This document shows positions 11,877 through 22,194 of a DNA stretch of 64,000 bases, one piece after another. Location: the NCBI GenBank assembly GCA_963691705.1, contig OY829537.1:51188304-51252303 (forward strand), read 5' to 3'. This stretch comes from Viola odorata (taxonomy: Eukaryota > Streptophyta > Magnoliopsida > Malpighiales > Violaceae). Both the position numbers and the translations under genes were made by a program. Within the stretch, counting starts at the first letter, position 1. Each line of letters starts with the position of its first letter. The notes under the pieces are model-generated. The model was given only the letters and a program-made list of their open reading frames with translations. It searched no databases and was not told where the DNA came from.

Positions 11877-12522
11877 TTAAGGCGTTCAAACATTGGTAAG
11901 TAATCTAAATTGTTTCAAGTTTTCATTGCTGAAATTGGTATTTTTCTTCTACTCCATTCAAAACCGATTTCTTTGCTGTGCTTGGTTCGTTATATGTGCA
12001 ATTTCTATCAAGTCGAAATTGAATTTTTATATATAGCTAACCGTTGGAAAGCTGTATTTGTTGGGCTTCCTAATAAAAAAGAATCAGTCGATTCGGAGTT
12101 CATAGTAAAAAGTTGTGATCAAAATACTAAACTGTGTTCATAGTCCAAAAAAAAAAGGAGAAAAGAGAAAATTCCAAAAAAAAAAGGAATTCAATTCTGC
12201 AAATACAAAAATATATAGAAGTATTTGCACCACAAAAGTCATATTTATCAAGGAAGCGAATTGAAGTGCGATTGGATATTAAAATCAAAACTGAAATTGA
12301 ATTTGTTTGAGTCCTTGCGAGTCAATTTGAGCTTTCTTTGATTCCTTGAAATTTCCTTCTACTCTACTTGCTATTTGTTTGATTGGTTGTTCTTGCAATT
12401 ACTTAAATATCAAGTGTCACCATTCTTTTCAGTGCTAGTTGTCTTTGAGAGTCTTCTTGGAAGCTTTTTTTCTTGAACTCTTGAGTCTTACTAATACTTG
12501 AACAATTGCAGGGATTATTTGA
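11877..12522 (+). other. Chromovirus 5' leader remnant
   Basis: AT-rich sequence after the PBS with no gag. It ends near 12510-12525, where Athila integrase sequence resumes abruptly. The 77-codon frame at 11910-12143 has no domain and is not called. Confidence 0.4.
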
Positions 12523-13166
12523 GTGAATTTTGTGAGAGCATTAGAGAGTTCAAATAGGGAGGTGAAGTGGATCTTGGCCAAGACGGTAGGCCTAGACAGG
12601 CGAGACTGGAGCCAGCGGTTAGATGACGCATTATGGGCCTATATGACGGCCTACAAAAGCCCAATCAGAATGACACCATATAAGCTGGTCTATGGAAAGG
12701 TGTGCCACTTACTAGTGGGGTTGCAACACAAGGCATACTGGGCGATAAGGAAGTGCAACCTAAGTTACGACCAAGCTGGAGAAGAGAGGAGACTGCAAAT
12801 CCATAAGCTAGAAGAGCTGAGAGACCAAGCTTATGACAATCAACTTATTGTCAAAATCAGGATGAAGAATTATCATGATAAAAGAATTATTGGAAAACCT
12901 CTCCACATAGGGGAGAGGGTTCTTCCTATGTGGAGAGGGTTCTTCTTTATAATTCTCGTTTCAAACTATTTCCTGGAAAGCTGAAAACTAAATGGAAAGG
13001 GTCGTTTGTTGTTACTAATGTTTACCCAGATGGTGCAGTAGATATTAGGAATGAGAACACAGGTGCCGAGCTCAAGGTGAACGGACAGAGACTGAAGCCA
13101 TTCTTCGAAGGATTCCAAAAGGATAAGAGCACTGAAAAGGTGGAGATGCCACCTGTCGATAAGTGA
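12523..13166 (+). pseudogene. Athila integrase C-terminal region, frameshifted
   Basis: Last part of the Athila integrase, which joins element DNA to the genome. It begins abruptly at SSNREVKWILAKTV, near the catalytic Glu of the DDE triad, so the zinc-binding and most of the catalytic domain are missing. Conserved Athila words follow: DWSQRLDDALWAY, MTPYKLVYGK, AYWAIRKCN and, after a shift, [18 protein letters not shown]. The shift is caused by a 20-bp tandem duplication (units at 12912 and 12932), which splits the region into frames ending at 12984 and starting at 12930. It is separated from the Athila protease region by 3.3 kb of foreign LTR debris. Confidence 0.8.
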
Positions 13167-13670
13167 AGTCACGATCAGAGTCAAGCCTAGGACGTTAAAT
13201 AAGGGTGCTACATGGGAGGCAACCCATGCTTCTTTTATTTCTGTTCATTTGATTTGTTTTGTTTCTATTCATTTGATTTGATTTTTTTTCAATTTATGTT
13301 CGATTTGATCTCGCTGGGTTGTTTTGTTTGCTCGCATGAACAAAGTGTGGGGATTGTGCTAAGGATTGGCCTAGAGCTTGGCCAAACCTTAGGCCTAGAC
13401 TATGGTGGAGTTAGTGGGACGCGTGTCAGTGCCATCAATTTTCACCTGAAAAATGTGACAATTCCAAAATAATTAATTAAAATCGTGGGAAACTCCAACA
13501 GCCAAAACCCTTTGTATTCTCTCGACTCTAACACTCCACCACTCACAACCCCAGAAATCACATGACCTCTAAGATATCGGAGAATCAACAGCCGTCAAGA
13601 ACACAAAGAGACAACCTTCCAAACTCCCAAACCCAGAAAAATCAAAACAAACCCAAGCAATTCCTCAGCC
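13167..13670 (+). other. Spacer between integrase and extra ORF of Athila
   Basis: Non-coding. Contains AAAGTGTGGGGATT near 13341, very like the polypurine tract of the second Athila element (AAGTGTGGGGAATT in antisense at 20488-20501), but no LTR follows here; it may be an internal polypurine tract. Confidence 0.4.
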
Positions 13671-14798
13671 ATGGAACCAGTTCCCAGCCGCGAAAACTCC
13701 ACTCAGTCGCACGACGAAGCGAGCGATGACCTCATTCCGGCCGGTGTAAGCAACCCAGCGCCGCCCGTTGCTCCAGGGGAGGCGACGTCCTCGGTAAAGA
13801 GATGCCTCCAGATGCTCATCGATGAAGAAAAACTAGGTAGAGAGAGTGACGCAAGAACAGAGTCAAAGGATAGCGTCAAAGGAAGGAACAGGGTTGTCAT
13901 TTTGAGTGATACAGACTCCGACGACATTCCTCTGGTTAGGAAATTGAATCCGTCAAAGCCGACGTCAGCGAAGGAAAGGGATGAGAGGAGAGAGAGCTGG
14001 AAGAAGAGAAAGATGGAAGCAGAAGCAACAAAACCGGCTGCCGTACCAACTGCCGCGATGGACCCGCAAAAATTGCAGCCTTCAGCGAAGAATACGAGCG
14101 GCCCACCTGCAAAGAAGATGACTAGAGTGAAGCAGGTGGCGCACAAGAAGCCGGTGGGGAAGAAGTCGGTGATAAAATCAGAGTCGCCATGGGCTGCGAC
14201 CGAGAAAGAAGCATCAATCCCCAAGAAAGCCACAACCAGTGCTGCACTTGCAAAGACCCAAAAGAAGGTGACAGATGAGGATGACGATGAAGAATCTACA
14301 CTAGTCTTGGCCAAGACTCCTAAGGTACCCTCATTACCAGCATTGCACACACTTCGAGGTTGGCTGAGGTTTGATACCCCAGACCTCAAAGCTAAATTGG
14401 TTGACAAACATTCCTGTGAAATTCCTGCATTTGCTACGCTTGATTTTAGCTTTCTTGATCAAATGGCATTAGGGGATAGAATAAGAGAGTTTGTGCATGC
14501 TATTGGTTGGGCGCCCCTTATGTTTATTGATTGCGATGCATATACTGAGTTGTGTCTGGAGTTTCACACAACTTTTTGGTTTGATCAGTCTACTTTGTAT
14601 GTAAGGGGTAGAGACAAACCTAATTTTGATGCTGCTGATGTGGTTAATTTTCGCTTGTGTGATAAATGGTCCCACCTATCCATTAATGAATTCAATGACA
14701 TGCTAGGATTTTACAACACTGACGAACTGTTGTCTGACTATCCCACTGATTGGGATAAAATAGTTGTGTTCCGAGAGCTTACTGGAGACCCAGTCTAG
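13671..14798 (+). CDS. ATHILA-type extra ORF after pol
   Basis: A 375-residue frame in the place where Athila elements carry their additional (env-like) ORF. Residues 1-230 are low complexity, with acidic and Lys/Ala-rich stretches and possible nuclear-localisation clusters such as KKRK. Residues about 235-370 form a compact domain with AADVVNFRLCDKWSHLSIN and FNDMLGFYNTDEL, resembling the ATHILA ORF-1 / plant transposon protein family. Function is unknown. The start follows a CT/A-rich leader and is the first ATG. Usual versions are longer; the TAG at 14796 may be premature, because the same frame stays open for about 40 further codons. It is uninterrupted, unlike the gag of the same element. 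Confidence 0.6.
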   Translation: MEPVPSRENSTQSHDEASDDLIPAGVSNPAPPVAPGEATSSVKRCLQMLIDEEKLGRESDARTESKDSVKGRNRVVILSDTDSDDIPLVRKLNPSKPTSAKERDERRESWKKRKMEAEATKPAAVPTAAMDPQKLQPSAKNTSGPPAKKMTRVKQVAHKKPVGKKSVIKSESPWAATEKEASIPKKATTSAALAKTQKKVTDEDDDEESTLVLAKTPKVPSLPALHTLRGWLRFDTPDLKAKLVDKHSCEIPAFATLDFSFLDQMALGDRIREFVHAIGWAPLMFIDCDAYTELCLEFHTTFWFDQSTLYVRGRDKPNFDAADVVNFRLCDKWSHLSINEFNDMLGFYNTDELLSDYPTDWDKIVVFRELTGDPV

Positions 14799-15599
14799 TT
14801 TGGCAGAAATGATAGGGCACGGGCCGTGGCACCTGATGAAATGATAGGGCACGGGCCGTGGCCATGGCCGAGAGGTCCTAAGACATGGGCTAGTGTGCAT
14901 AAGAATTTACCGAAGTGTTCATCATAAGTGACTTGTATGTGTGCGCCTAAGTATTTACACGATTGTAGCATGGAATGGAACTCTCACACTTGATGGATGT
15001 GTGTTTACTTGATGGACGGATATTTACATGATGGATGTGGGAAATATTCACTTGATGGATGGATGGATGTGGAAAATATTCACTTGATGGATAGATGTGG
15101 GAAACATTTACTTGATATTTACTTAACGGATGGAAATGATATTTACTTGAATGTTATCTAAATTTTATAAACTAGTTTTCATTTTTTTTAAATATTATTA
15201 GTATTTTACTTTACTTTAATTTTATAAATGAATTAGACAATTTTACTTGGATCTTATAAATAATATTACAAATTTGATTGGATTTTATAAATAATATTTC
15301 CTTGCATCTTATAAATAATATTACAATTTTCCTTAGATTTTATATATAATATTACAATTTTTCTTTGAATTTTATAAATAATATTACAATTTTCCTTGTA
15401 TTTTATAAATAATATTACAATTTTCCTTGTATTTTATAAATAATATTATAAAATTTTCCTTTGTATTTATAAATAATATTACAATTTTCTTTAAATTTTA
15501 TACAAAATATTAAAATTTTCCTTGAATTTTATAAATAATATTACAATTTTACTTGAATTTTATAAATAATATTACAATTTCCGCTAAACTGGAAATTCT
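14799..15599. repeat. Minisatellites behind the Athila ORF
   Basis: Three simple arrays. At 14807-14860 the word atgatagggcacgggccgtggc occurs twice. At 14985-15135 there are about six degenerate copies of a unit containing acttgatggatg and gggaaatattc. At 15215-15590 there are about thirteen degenerate copies, near 28 bp each, of tttataaataatattacaat plus a short T-rich tail. No gene. The expected Athila 3' LTR is not recognisable. Confidence 0.65.
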
Positions 15600-17641
15600 T
15601 GCTCCCATTAGACCATTTGTATCTATATGCATAAGAGACTAGAAGGGCGTACTTGCGAGCGAAGATTTAAAGATTACCTATAAATTGAGAGTGTTAGCGA
15701 TAGTTCAAAAAATAATAAATAATAAAAGCGCATACAAACACTTATTTAGTTTATAACAAGCAAGCGATTAACTAAATAAAACATGGCATAATTAATAAAC
15801 AATTTATTTATGACATGCAAGCATACGAGAAATTTTACGGTAATTTAAACATGGCATAAATAAATCATCATCATGTCAGCATACGAATATTTCATACGAT
15901 TTAAACGTGGCATAATTGTAAAAAAAAGCATACGAGTTATTAATTAAATATGGCATACGAGCATATTGTTAAATAAACACGAAAATAAAATTACTCTAAC
16001 AATTGACGAAACTTCAATGGGTTGGGCCCATGCATGCTGAAATTAATTAAAAATGGGGATAGATGGGCTTGACCAAGCCAAGGCCCATCTGTTGTTTAAA
16101 AGGAAAAGGGTCCGCCCGTCACCTTTTCCCTCTCCTCTTCCCGCGCCAAAACAAGCCCAGCTCTCATCATCTCCTTCCTTGCGTCGCCGGTGCCATGGCC
16201 GACAACCAAGGAAGAACCAGTCCGGCCAAAATGGTCGGATTGGACCCAACAACAGCCCCGAAAATTTCCCACACCCCATAGTGACAAAACCCAGCAAAAA
16301 TAGTGAACAAATAACAACGAATTTAAGAGGAAAAAGCTTGCATTTTTGGCATCAAAATGAACAATTATTTTCAACAAAACATCAAGAAAATGATCCGATT
16401 AAAAGCAAGCGAGTAGACTTAATGTTGTGCAGCAATTCAGAGCATTAAAACAAGCAAATAATTGGCAACGAAAGCAAGAAAGGAAATTAAAGAAAACACT
16501 GTAGTAAAAACGAAAATGGAGGAATTAAATTAAAGCATGTAAATTGGTCTTTTCTTACTGCTTGGAAAGGGGAGAATGAGTGTGTGAATTCGTGGTGTTT
16601 TAAGTGTGAAGAGCAAGGTTATTTATAGGCAAGGCAGCCGCGAGGTATGTGGTGAAACAGGTGCGTGTAGGCGTGGGCGCGGGATTCAACGGCGAGTGGC
16701 TTGGGCAGTCCGGAGTGGTGAGCAAGTTTTATGTTTTGTGGCTGGGAAGAAATGGAAGATTCCATCGATGGGAAAGGAAGTGACGGGCATGTGTAAAACT
16801 TGAGTTTTTGCATTGAAGGCTCGCGGAAAAGGGAAAGATAATGATGAAAATGAATTAAATGGTGATGGTAAGGGTTGAAAAAAATGGTGAGTCGTTGATC
16901 TTGCATAAGGAGGAGTCAAGATAATGATCAATGGTTGAGATGGATGCTGCAATTTTATGCATTAATGCATATTAATTGTGGCACGAACGGGACATTTTCG
17001 GTTTGAGCTACGGACTCACTTGAACTGAAAATAAATTCGAACCGAAAGGACTAATAGGTGAAGAAAAATAAGACGAAATAAATAGTATACAATGAATAAA
17101 TAGAAAGTTTGATTTAACGCATTTATTTTCTCGTTTGAAAATGTCAAAAGTTCGGACGCAAAATAAATGCCTTTACGACAAAAATTGAACGAAACCAAAC
17201 TAGATGATGCGAAAGAGAAAAATAGTACGTAATTATCAACTAAAGAGATAACGCGCTTGATCTATGGTCCGGGAAAGTTTACTCGGGACCGATAGAAGTT
17301 CGAGCGAAAAGACAGTTAAAAGTACAAAAAATTAAAAAGGCACGAAATGACACGGAATATTAAACAAACTAGCCTAGGACCAAGAATCGACAGAAATTTG
17401 ACCTAGATGAGTTATTAAATATGATAAGTGTAAAAATACGTAAACGTGTGACGTAAACCGAGAATACAGTTTAGTCAAAAATACGAGAAAAATACAAATA
17501 ACTAAAAAGATGTGAAATATTAAAACAAATAGTCGTAGGTCAAAAATTGACGAAAATTTGACTTTAAACAAGTTAAATATGCGATAAATAAAAATGCGTA
17601 AAGTTTTGACCCAAAAAAAAATCCAAATTCGGGCAACAACA
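15600..17641 (-). repeat. Tat-lineage LTR fragment, minus strand
   Basis: On the minus strand it starts TGTTGTTGCCCGAATTTGG at 17641, like the TGTTGATACCCGAATTTTG start of the large Tat element. Features occur in the same order: a GAGTCCG-containing motif about 0.65 kb in, a TATA box (CCTATAAATAA, about 16620), a block of catgc/catacga repeats, and CTTCGCTCGCAAGTACGCC near 15650 matching 25472-25500. The homology fades near 15600, so this is a truncated or solo LTR of a related family. Frames of 60-131 codons inside it are chance. Confidence 0.65.
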
Positions 17642-17941
17642 ATACCAGAGTTATATTTTGTCAGATAGCTATCACTGTTAGATCATATTCCTAGACTCAA
17701 AAACCAAAAGTAATACCAAAGAAAACAGCACAAGACAAACTTCAATTTCACATACACCTACAAGACTACTGAATCATCTTCTAGTATAGTTCACTAAAAG
17801 AAACAGAACAAAGGGGTGACCCAAATCACATTACACAAGGCAAAAGAGAGAAATAATAATGCAATTTCTTCTTGAATCTAATAAACAAATCAAAATCAAT
17901 ACAAATACAAATAACTTGAAAGTGATGAGAAAAGGCTTATA
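17642..17941. other. Flank of tubulin fragment
   Basis: AT-rich non-coding DNA between the LTR fragment and the tubulin exon. The last 80 bp resemble intron sequence continuing from the exon on the minus strand. Confidence 0.35.
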
Positions 17942-18210
17942 GCTGGGTGTGGTGAGCTTGAGAGTGCAGAAGCAGATATCATATAGAGCTTCATTATCAA
18001 GAACCATACACTCATCTGCATTCTCAACAAGCTGGTGAACTGACAAGGTAGCGTTGTAGGGTTCTACAATAGTATCGTAGAGTTTTGGAGATGGAAACAC
18101 AGAAAATGTAAGCATCATCATGTCTGGATACTCCTCCCTAATCTTCGATATCAACAGTGTTCCCATCCCGGATCCAGTTCCACCTCCCAAGGAATGACAT
18201 ACTTGAAATC
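17942..18210 (-). pseudogene. Beta-tubulin exon fragment
   Basis: The minus strand encodes [19 protein letters not shown] and continues through [30 protein letters not shown] and LYDICF to LKLTTPS, the middle exon of a plant beta-tubulin (about residues 132-220, including the GGGTGSG nucleotide-binding loop). It is preceded by a good splice acceptor (TTTGGTCGCAG) at 18211 and followed by intron-like T-rich sequence, although the donor reads AGC|TATAAG instead of GT. Changes such as YPDMMM and KLYDTI occur at normally conserved positions. No first or third exon is present nearby. Retained intron edges point to a DNA-level duplication, not a processed copy. Non-functional. Confidence 0.8.
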
Positions 18211-18211
18211 C

Positions 18212-18480
18212 TGCGACCAAAATTGCAAGATCAAAAACAAAAAAAAACAATGCAATTGTACCCAAAATGAAATTACAGTACCCAAAATGAAAATCACTTC
18301 AAATACACTCAGAAAATAAAATACAACACATATCAACACAGAGAGGAGAACTTACAGCACCGACGATGGTGAGAGATAAGGGTGAACGACGGTGAAGGAG
18401 AGGGTGAGAGGCGAGGGTGAAGGAGAAAATAGAAATGCAAGAATAAAACCCTAAATATTAAGTGAAATAGAAATTCAATA
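18212..18480. other. Intron-like flank and short purine/GA-rich stretch
   Basis: 18212-18340 looks like intron sequence upstream of the tubulin exon on the minus strand. 18355-18430 is GA-rich (gagggtgagagg). No gene recognised. Confidence 0.3.
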
Positions 18481-18624
18481 ATCAATACCGTACCGTACCA
18501 AAATTTATTTTGGTACCGTACCAAAACGTACCGAAATACCGAACAGTAAATTCGGTCGGAAAAATACCGTCCGAATTTGCGTAATTTTGGTATGGTACCG
18601 TGGTATTTTCGGTAAACACCCCTA
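18481..18624. mobile_element. Possible hAT-like MITE remnant
   Basis: The segment is full of GGTACGGTACC-type words and ends ...TTTCGGTAAACACCCCTA. In antisense this is TAGGGGTGTTTACCG, a common start for short hAT-type elements. The opposite terminus is not recognisable, so this is probably a truncated copy. Confidence 0.35.
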
Positions 18625-18790
18625 GCACAAGTTTTAAGAAAGGAATAAATTCTGAAAAGTGTTATCAATTTGGCCCATCTTTGTAATTTTATGTGGCTTA
18701 CAATTTTTTAAAATTTTTTATTCAGATTATAGCCTAACATAAAATAATTTTTACTTATAACTAGAACTATCCAAACATTTTTTTTTATAT

Positions 18791-18894
18791 AATGGAAGGA
18801 GGGAGTATGTCGTTACAGAAGCACCCAGACGAAGAAAAATGAAGAAAATGAGGAGGGTTAACAAGCAACCCTTGTTCGATTTGATTAGCACGAG
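18791..18894 (+). other. Candidate 5' leader exon of the RBL13-like gene
   Basis: Sequence just left of the 35-kb insertion. It begins with a Stowaway-like terminus (ggaagga then gggagta, 18794-18807) and ends CACGAG followed by GTAAGA at 18895, a strong plant splice donor. A 19-codon frame (ATG at 18839) reads up to the donor, with its stop codon TAA at 18896-18898 inside the intron side. Because the insertion separates this from the coding exon at 54265, I infer that it is, or was, a 5' leader exon of that gene. No transcript evidence is available, and the exon's start is not defined. Confidence 0.35.
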
Positions 18895-18975
18895 GTAAGA
18901 AAAACTTCACTCTCTCTAGAACACTCCGTCCTTCTCTCTTTACATTATATCTTTGGCAAGCAATCCGAAACCAGT

Positions 18976-20487
18976 TGATCGCGTGTCGAACACGTCAAAT
19001 ATAAGTGTATAATAGATACGAAAATGGGGGTAGAAATACAACTTGTCACTGTCCACAAAGACTTGTAGATTGTGGTAAGAGGATCGTCCACAGAGACCTC
19101 TAGGGAAATGTAGTTCCTGGTTGACTTCCTCGTCACTGAGTTTGGTTGGGTGAATCTGAAAGTAAAGACAAAACAAAAAGAAGTAAAACAGTTCAAAGTA
19201 ATCTTGGTCAAAGGCTTGGCCAAGATAGGGGGTCAAGATTGAAAATCAAATAGAAGAGAATTCCAAGTAAGGGCGATGTGAGAGCTCCCGTTCTTATGAC
19301 TCGATCACTGATTCATGATTGTTCATCTCTGTATTCATAGTACTGCTATAGAGTGGAGGTGCTCCTATTCACTCCTGCTTCCCTCCTCTGCAAATTACCC
19401 GGTGGGTGCTCCCTTTCCTGGTAATCCTAGCCAAGGGACACCTTGCTGGTTAAAGGGTTTATCCGTTTGGCTGCTATATTGAATGGTTGTTCGCTTCCTC
19501 AATGGTATAGGGGAAGACAGTACCTAGCCCATGTTGTCTCCCTGTGGAGACCCTAGGTTGTCAATCTGGTCTTGGACTAGATCACTTATTTCTTCTAGTC
19601 TGGCGTGAGACTAGTTGCCTACTTTACCTATTCGGCGGGTGCTCCCGCTCCTTCAAGGCTGACTACAACTCTTCTCTACTAGAGCCCAAGAATGATCAGA
19701 TCTTGTCTCTAGCAAGTTAGCGATTTAATTAAGCTTAAGAAATAAGTAAATATGAATTGGAGAGATTATTAAGGACAGTTTGATCTCACGAGTGCATAAG
19801 AACAAAGCTCATAAACCCTTACTAAGAATCGGTGTTTAGCTACTCATACTCATAGATGGAAAATAAAAATATTTTGATTGCATAAAAATATTAAATCCGT
19901 GAATTCACAAAACTGGGAAATTCCAGAGAAAAGCAAATGTTTCAATATCCAAGAGAAGGAGAGAGAGCCAGGAGAGAGAATAAGTTCGGCTATATGTAAG
20001 TTCAATCTCCCCTGTCCTCTTCCAACTCAAACTCCTAGAAAATCTAGAAAGATAATAACAATATTTTTAAATGATGTAATACAAAAGAGAGGGAGATCCT
20101 ATCTAGGATTCTTAAATTAATGTTTTCTTGATCCCTCTGGTCTTGCTGGACAGTTGTGGTTGCCAGCTCGCAAAGCCCAAGTGAAATGCGGCCCATAAGG
20201 TTGCCAACGCTGCTTGCTCGCGATAGTCGTTTGCGGATGGGTCTTAGACAAGCTACAAGCCAAGACACTTCGGGGATAGATCTTCGGCGTGCAAAATGGA
20301 TCTTGGCCAAGCACTAGGCCAAGATGTTCTGGAAATCAGTTTTAGTGCTCCACAAGTGCTTTCCTCCAATGTTCAGCATCAAAGCTAGAACTGCAAAAGC
20401 ATGGGAAATTCATGGAAAATCAATAGCTTTACTGCCCAAATAATAAGTAAATGGACAGTAAAAACATGATGAAATAGAATGCAATCA
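18976..20487 (-). repeat. Athila-2 3' LTR (left copy, minus strand)
   Basis: 1,512 bp bounded by TGAT...ATCA termini. It is collinear with 22195-23277 + 53485-53917, the other LTR of the same element. The first 355 bp differ from that copy by about 14 substitutions counted by eye. The polypurine tract lies immediately to its right, as expected for a minus-strand element. The left flank CCAGT and the right flank of the other LTR (CCCGT at 53918) match at four of five bases, a plausible worn target duplication. Frames at 18940-19236, 19878-20120 and 20044-20314 are LTR sequence, not genes. Confidence 0.85.
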
Positions 20488-20524
20488 AATTCCCCACACT
20501 TGAACTATGCTTGCCCCCAAGCAT
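20488..20524 (-). promoter_or_regulatory. Athila-2 polypurine tract and adjacent hairpin
   Basis: Minus strand: AAGTGTGGGGAATT (20488-20501) abuts the LTR and is the primer for plus-strand synthesis. Just upstream of it (20507-20524) is ATGCTTG-GGGG-CAAGCAT, a perfect 7-bp stem with a four-G loop. Confidence 0.65.
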
Positions 20525-20629
20525 ACTAACTCAAAGACTCACAAACAAAACAAAAAACAAAACAGAACAGAACAAACACCAAGACCCTAGAATTCTTATT
20601 TCGGCTATTTACCCCACCACTGAAATTAC
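20525..20629 (-). other. Athila-2 3' untranslated spacer
   Basis: Short non-coding segment between the gag end and the hairpin, with ttttgtt-type repeats on the minus strand. Nothing of pol is present. Confidence 0.5.
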
Positions 20630-22125
20630 CTAGACACTTCCCCAACCGACGTTAAGGACATGTAATTTGCCTTGGTTAGCCATCTGATTGATCTGCTTCT
20701 GCATTTCTGCCAAACTAGATTGGGTCTGCTTTTGTATTTCTGCCAAGCTAGATTGTGTCGCTTGCATAAAAAATTTAAGAGCATCTTCCTTAGATGGGCC
20801 AACAATCTGCAAAGGTTGATGGGCAGGCGGTAGCTGGGCTACAGGGGCTTGACCAGGATTCAGTTGTGAAGGACGTGGCATGAAATGTTGGAAGTTAATG
20901 GGGGACTGTTGTTGCTACTGAGGTGCACCTTGATTCTTATATGGAGGGACTGTATCTCTCCATCTGAATTTTGGGTGGCCTCTCCATGAGTATTTATTAC
21001 TTCCTTAGGGGTAGTTCTGCGTACTTACTTGGTTGTGTGCATATGCTGCGTTCACCTATGCCACGTCATCTGGATGTTGCACCATATGACAGTTATGGGT
21101 TTGATGATCTTGCTACTGGCATATTCCACAAACTGATGCTACCTGCTCTTGATTCGGATTTCATGTAGGCATTGTACCTGAAATGTTAACAGAAATATTT
21201 TAAACCATATTAGTTAATTCAGTTAACTTTTGTTCAATATTAATAGCAGAAAGATTTGAAGGGATAGAATTTCTGCCTGAAGTGAGATTGTTCTGGCAAT
21301 TGTCTACCATAGTCTGGAGTAGCAACTTGGCCCTTGTGATGGTCAAGTCTTGCAGCGCACCTCCAGCTACTGCATGAACTTTTTCTTTGCTGCTCGAGAG
21401 CATCCCATCATAAAAATACTGGATCATCAATTGATCCGCAACTCCATATGTGAGATAAACCTCTTGTAACTCACGAAACCATTGATGATATTCACTGAAA
21501 CCCTCGTTGTTTCTTTGCTGGATAGCAACCATATTCTTTCTAGTTATCCCTGCTTTTGTCGTATTCCAAAACTTGTTGAGGACAAGAGTAGACATCTCAG
21601 CCCACGTGTTAACAATGTTGTGAGGCAAGCTGTAAAACCAATTTTTGGCTGCTCCTTCAAGAGAACTCGGGAAGGCTTTCAGCTTTGCTCTTTCTATGTT
21701 GGTTGCAGCTGGTTTCATGATATCACATTGAATGTGTAAATTCCTTTGATGTTTGAATGGGTTTTCATTCGAGTGACCATAGAACTTAAGGAGATTGGCC
21801 ACCATATTGGTTTTTATAGACCAATCATAGGGTACAACTGGCAATTGATACAGGAAAAAGTCTCCTGCTCCGTTGTTCTATTCAATTCCCTCATTGTTGG
21901 TTCCAGACGGATTTCTGCCATGACTAGAATGTAGGCTTCGTCTTGGTCGGAGGATTGATCAAGATCGTAGTCTGAATTATAATCTGTTTAGGAATTAGAG
22001 GTTTCCGATTCACTCTCTTCTGGGAATTTCCTTTTTCGAGATATCTTTCTAAGTTGTGCTTCGGTCCTTGTGAAATTCGGGTTGTATGGTATTAACTCTT
22101 CTTCTCTGCAGGAGGACCTGGTCAT
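20630..22125 (-). pseudogene. Athila-2 gag (only protein gene of this element)
   Basis: Minus-strand gag from ATG at 22125 to the stop at 20630. The N-terminal part is basic/acidic and has a TAA. A one-base shift near 21845 leads into a 214-residue uninterrupted capsid segment (21200-21844) with LLKFYGHSNENPFKH, AKNWFYSLPHNIVNTWAEM and FSEYHQWFRELQE. A CCHC zinc knuckle lies at 21089-21130 (C-x2-C-x4-H-x4-C) and contains a TAG. The C-terminal 83 residues (20630-20881) contain a duplicated SSLAEIQKQTQ / SSLAEMQKQIN helix. Several further TAG/TAA/TGA stops lie between 20900 and 21200. The gene is followed directly by the 3' polypurine tract, so protease, RT and integrase are absent. Confidence 0.75.
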
Positions 22126-22171
22126 CAACTGTCAAAAACAAAACAAAAGAAACTACGAATACCGTTAGAAG

Positions 22172-22189
22172 TCCCCGGCAACGGTGCCA
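22172..22189 (-). other. Athila-2 primer-binding site
   Basis: The minus strand reads TGGCACCGTTGCCGGGGA, one base from the canonical Athila tRNA-Asp site, five bases inside the right LTR (22195). Confidence 0.85.
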
Positions 22190-22194
22190 AAATT

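Noticed and set aside
13341..13356. Polypurine tract followed by an Athila 3' LTR
   Set aside because: The tract-like word is present but the following sequence contains the extra ORF and does not match the LTR at 4145-6429.
13703..14407. 234-codon antisense frame opposite the ATHILA-type ORF
   Set aside because: A shadow of the GC-rich coding strand; the sense frame has the recognisable domain.
16053..16448. Cluster of overlapping frames in both strands
   Set aside because: They lie within the minus-strand Tat-type LTR fragment near its presumed transcribed start; no domain and mutually overlapping.
18791..18894. Coding first exon joined in frame to the rhomboid
   Set aside because: Through the best acceptor (54249) the 19-codon frame does not enter the rhomboid frame; kept only as a possible leader exon.
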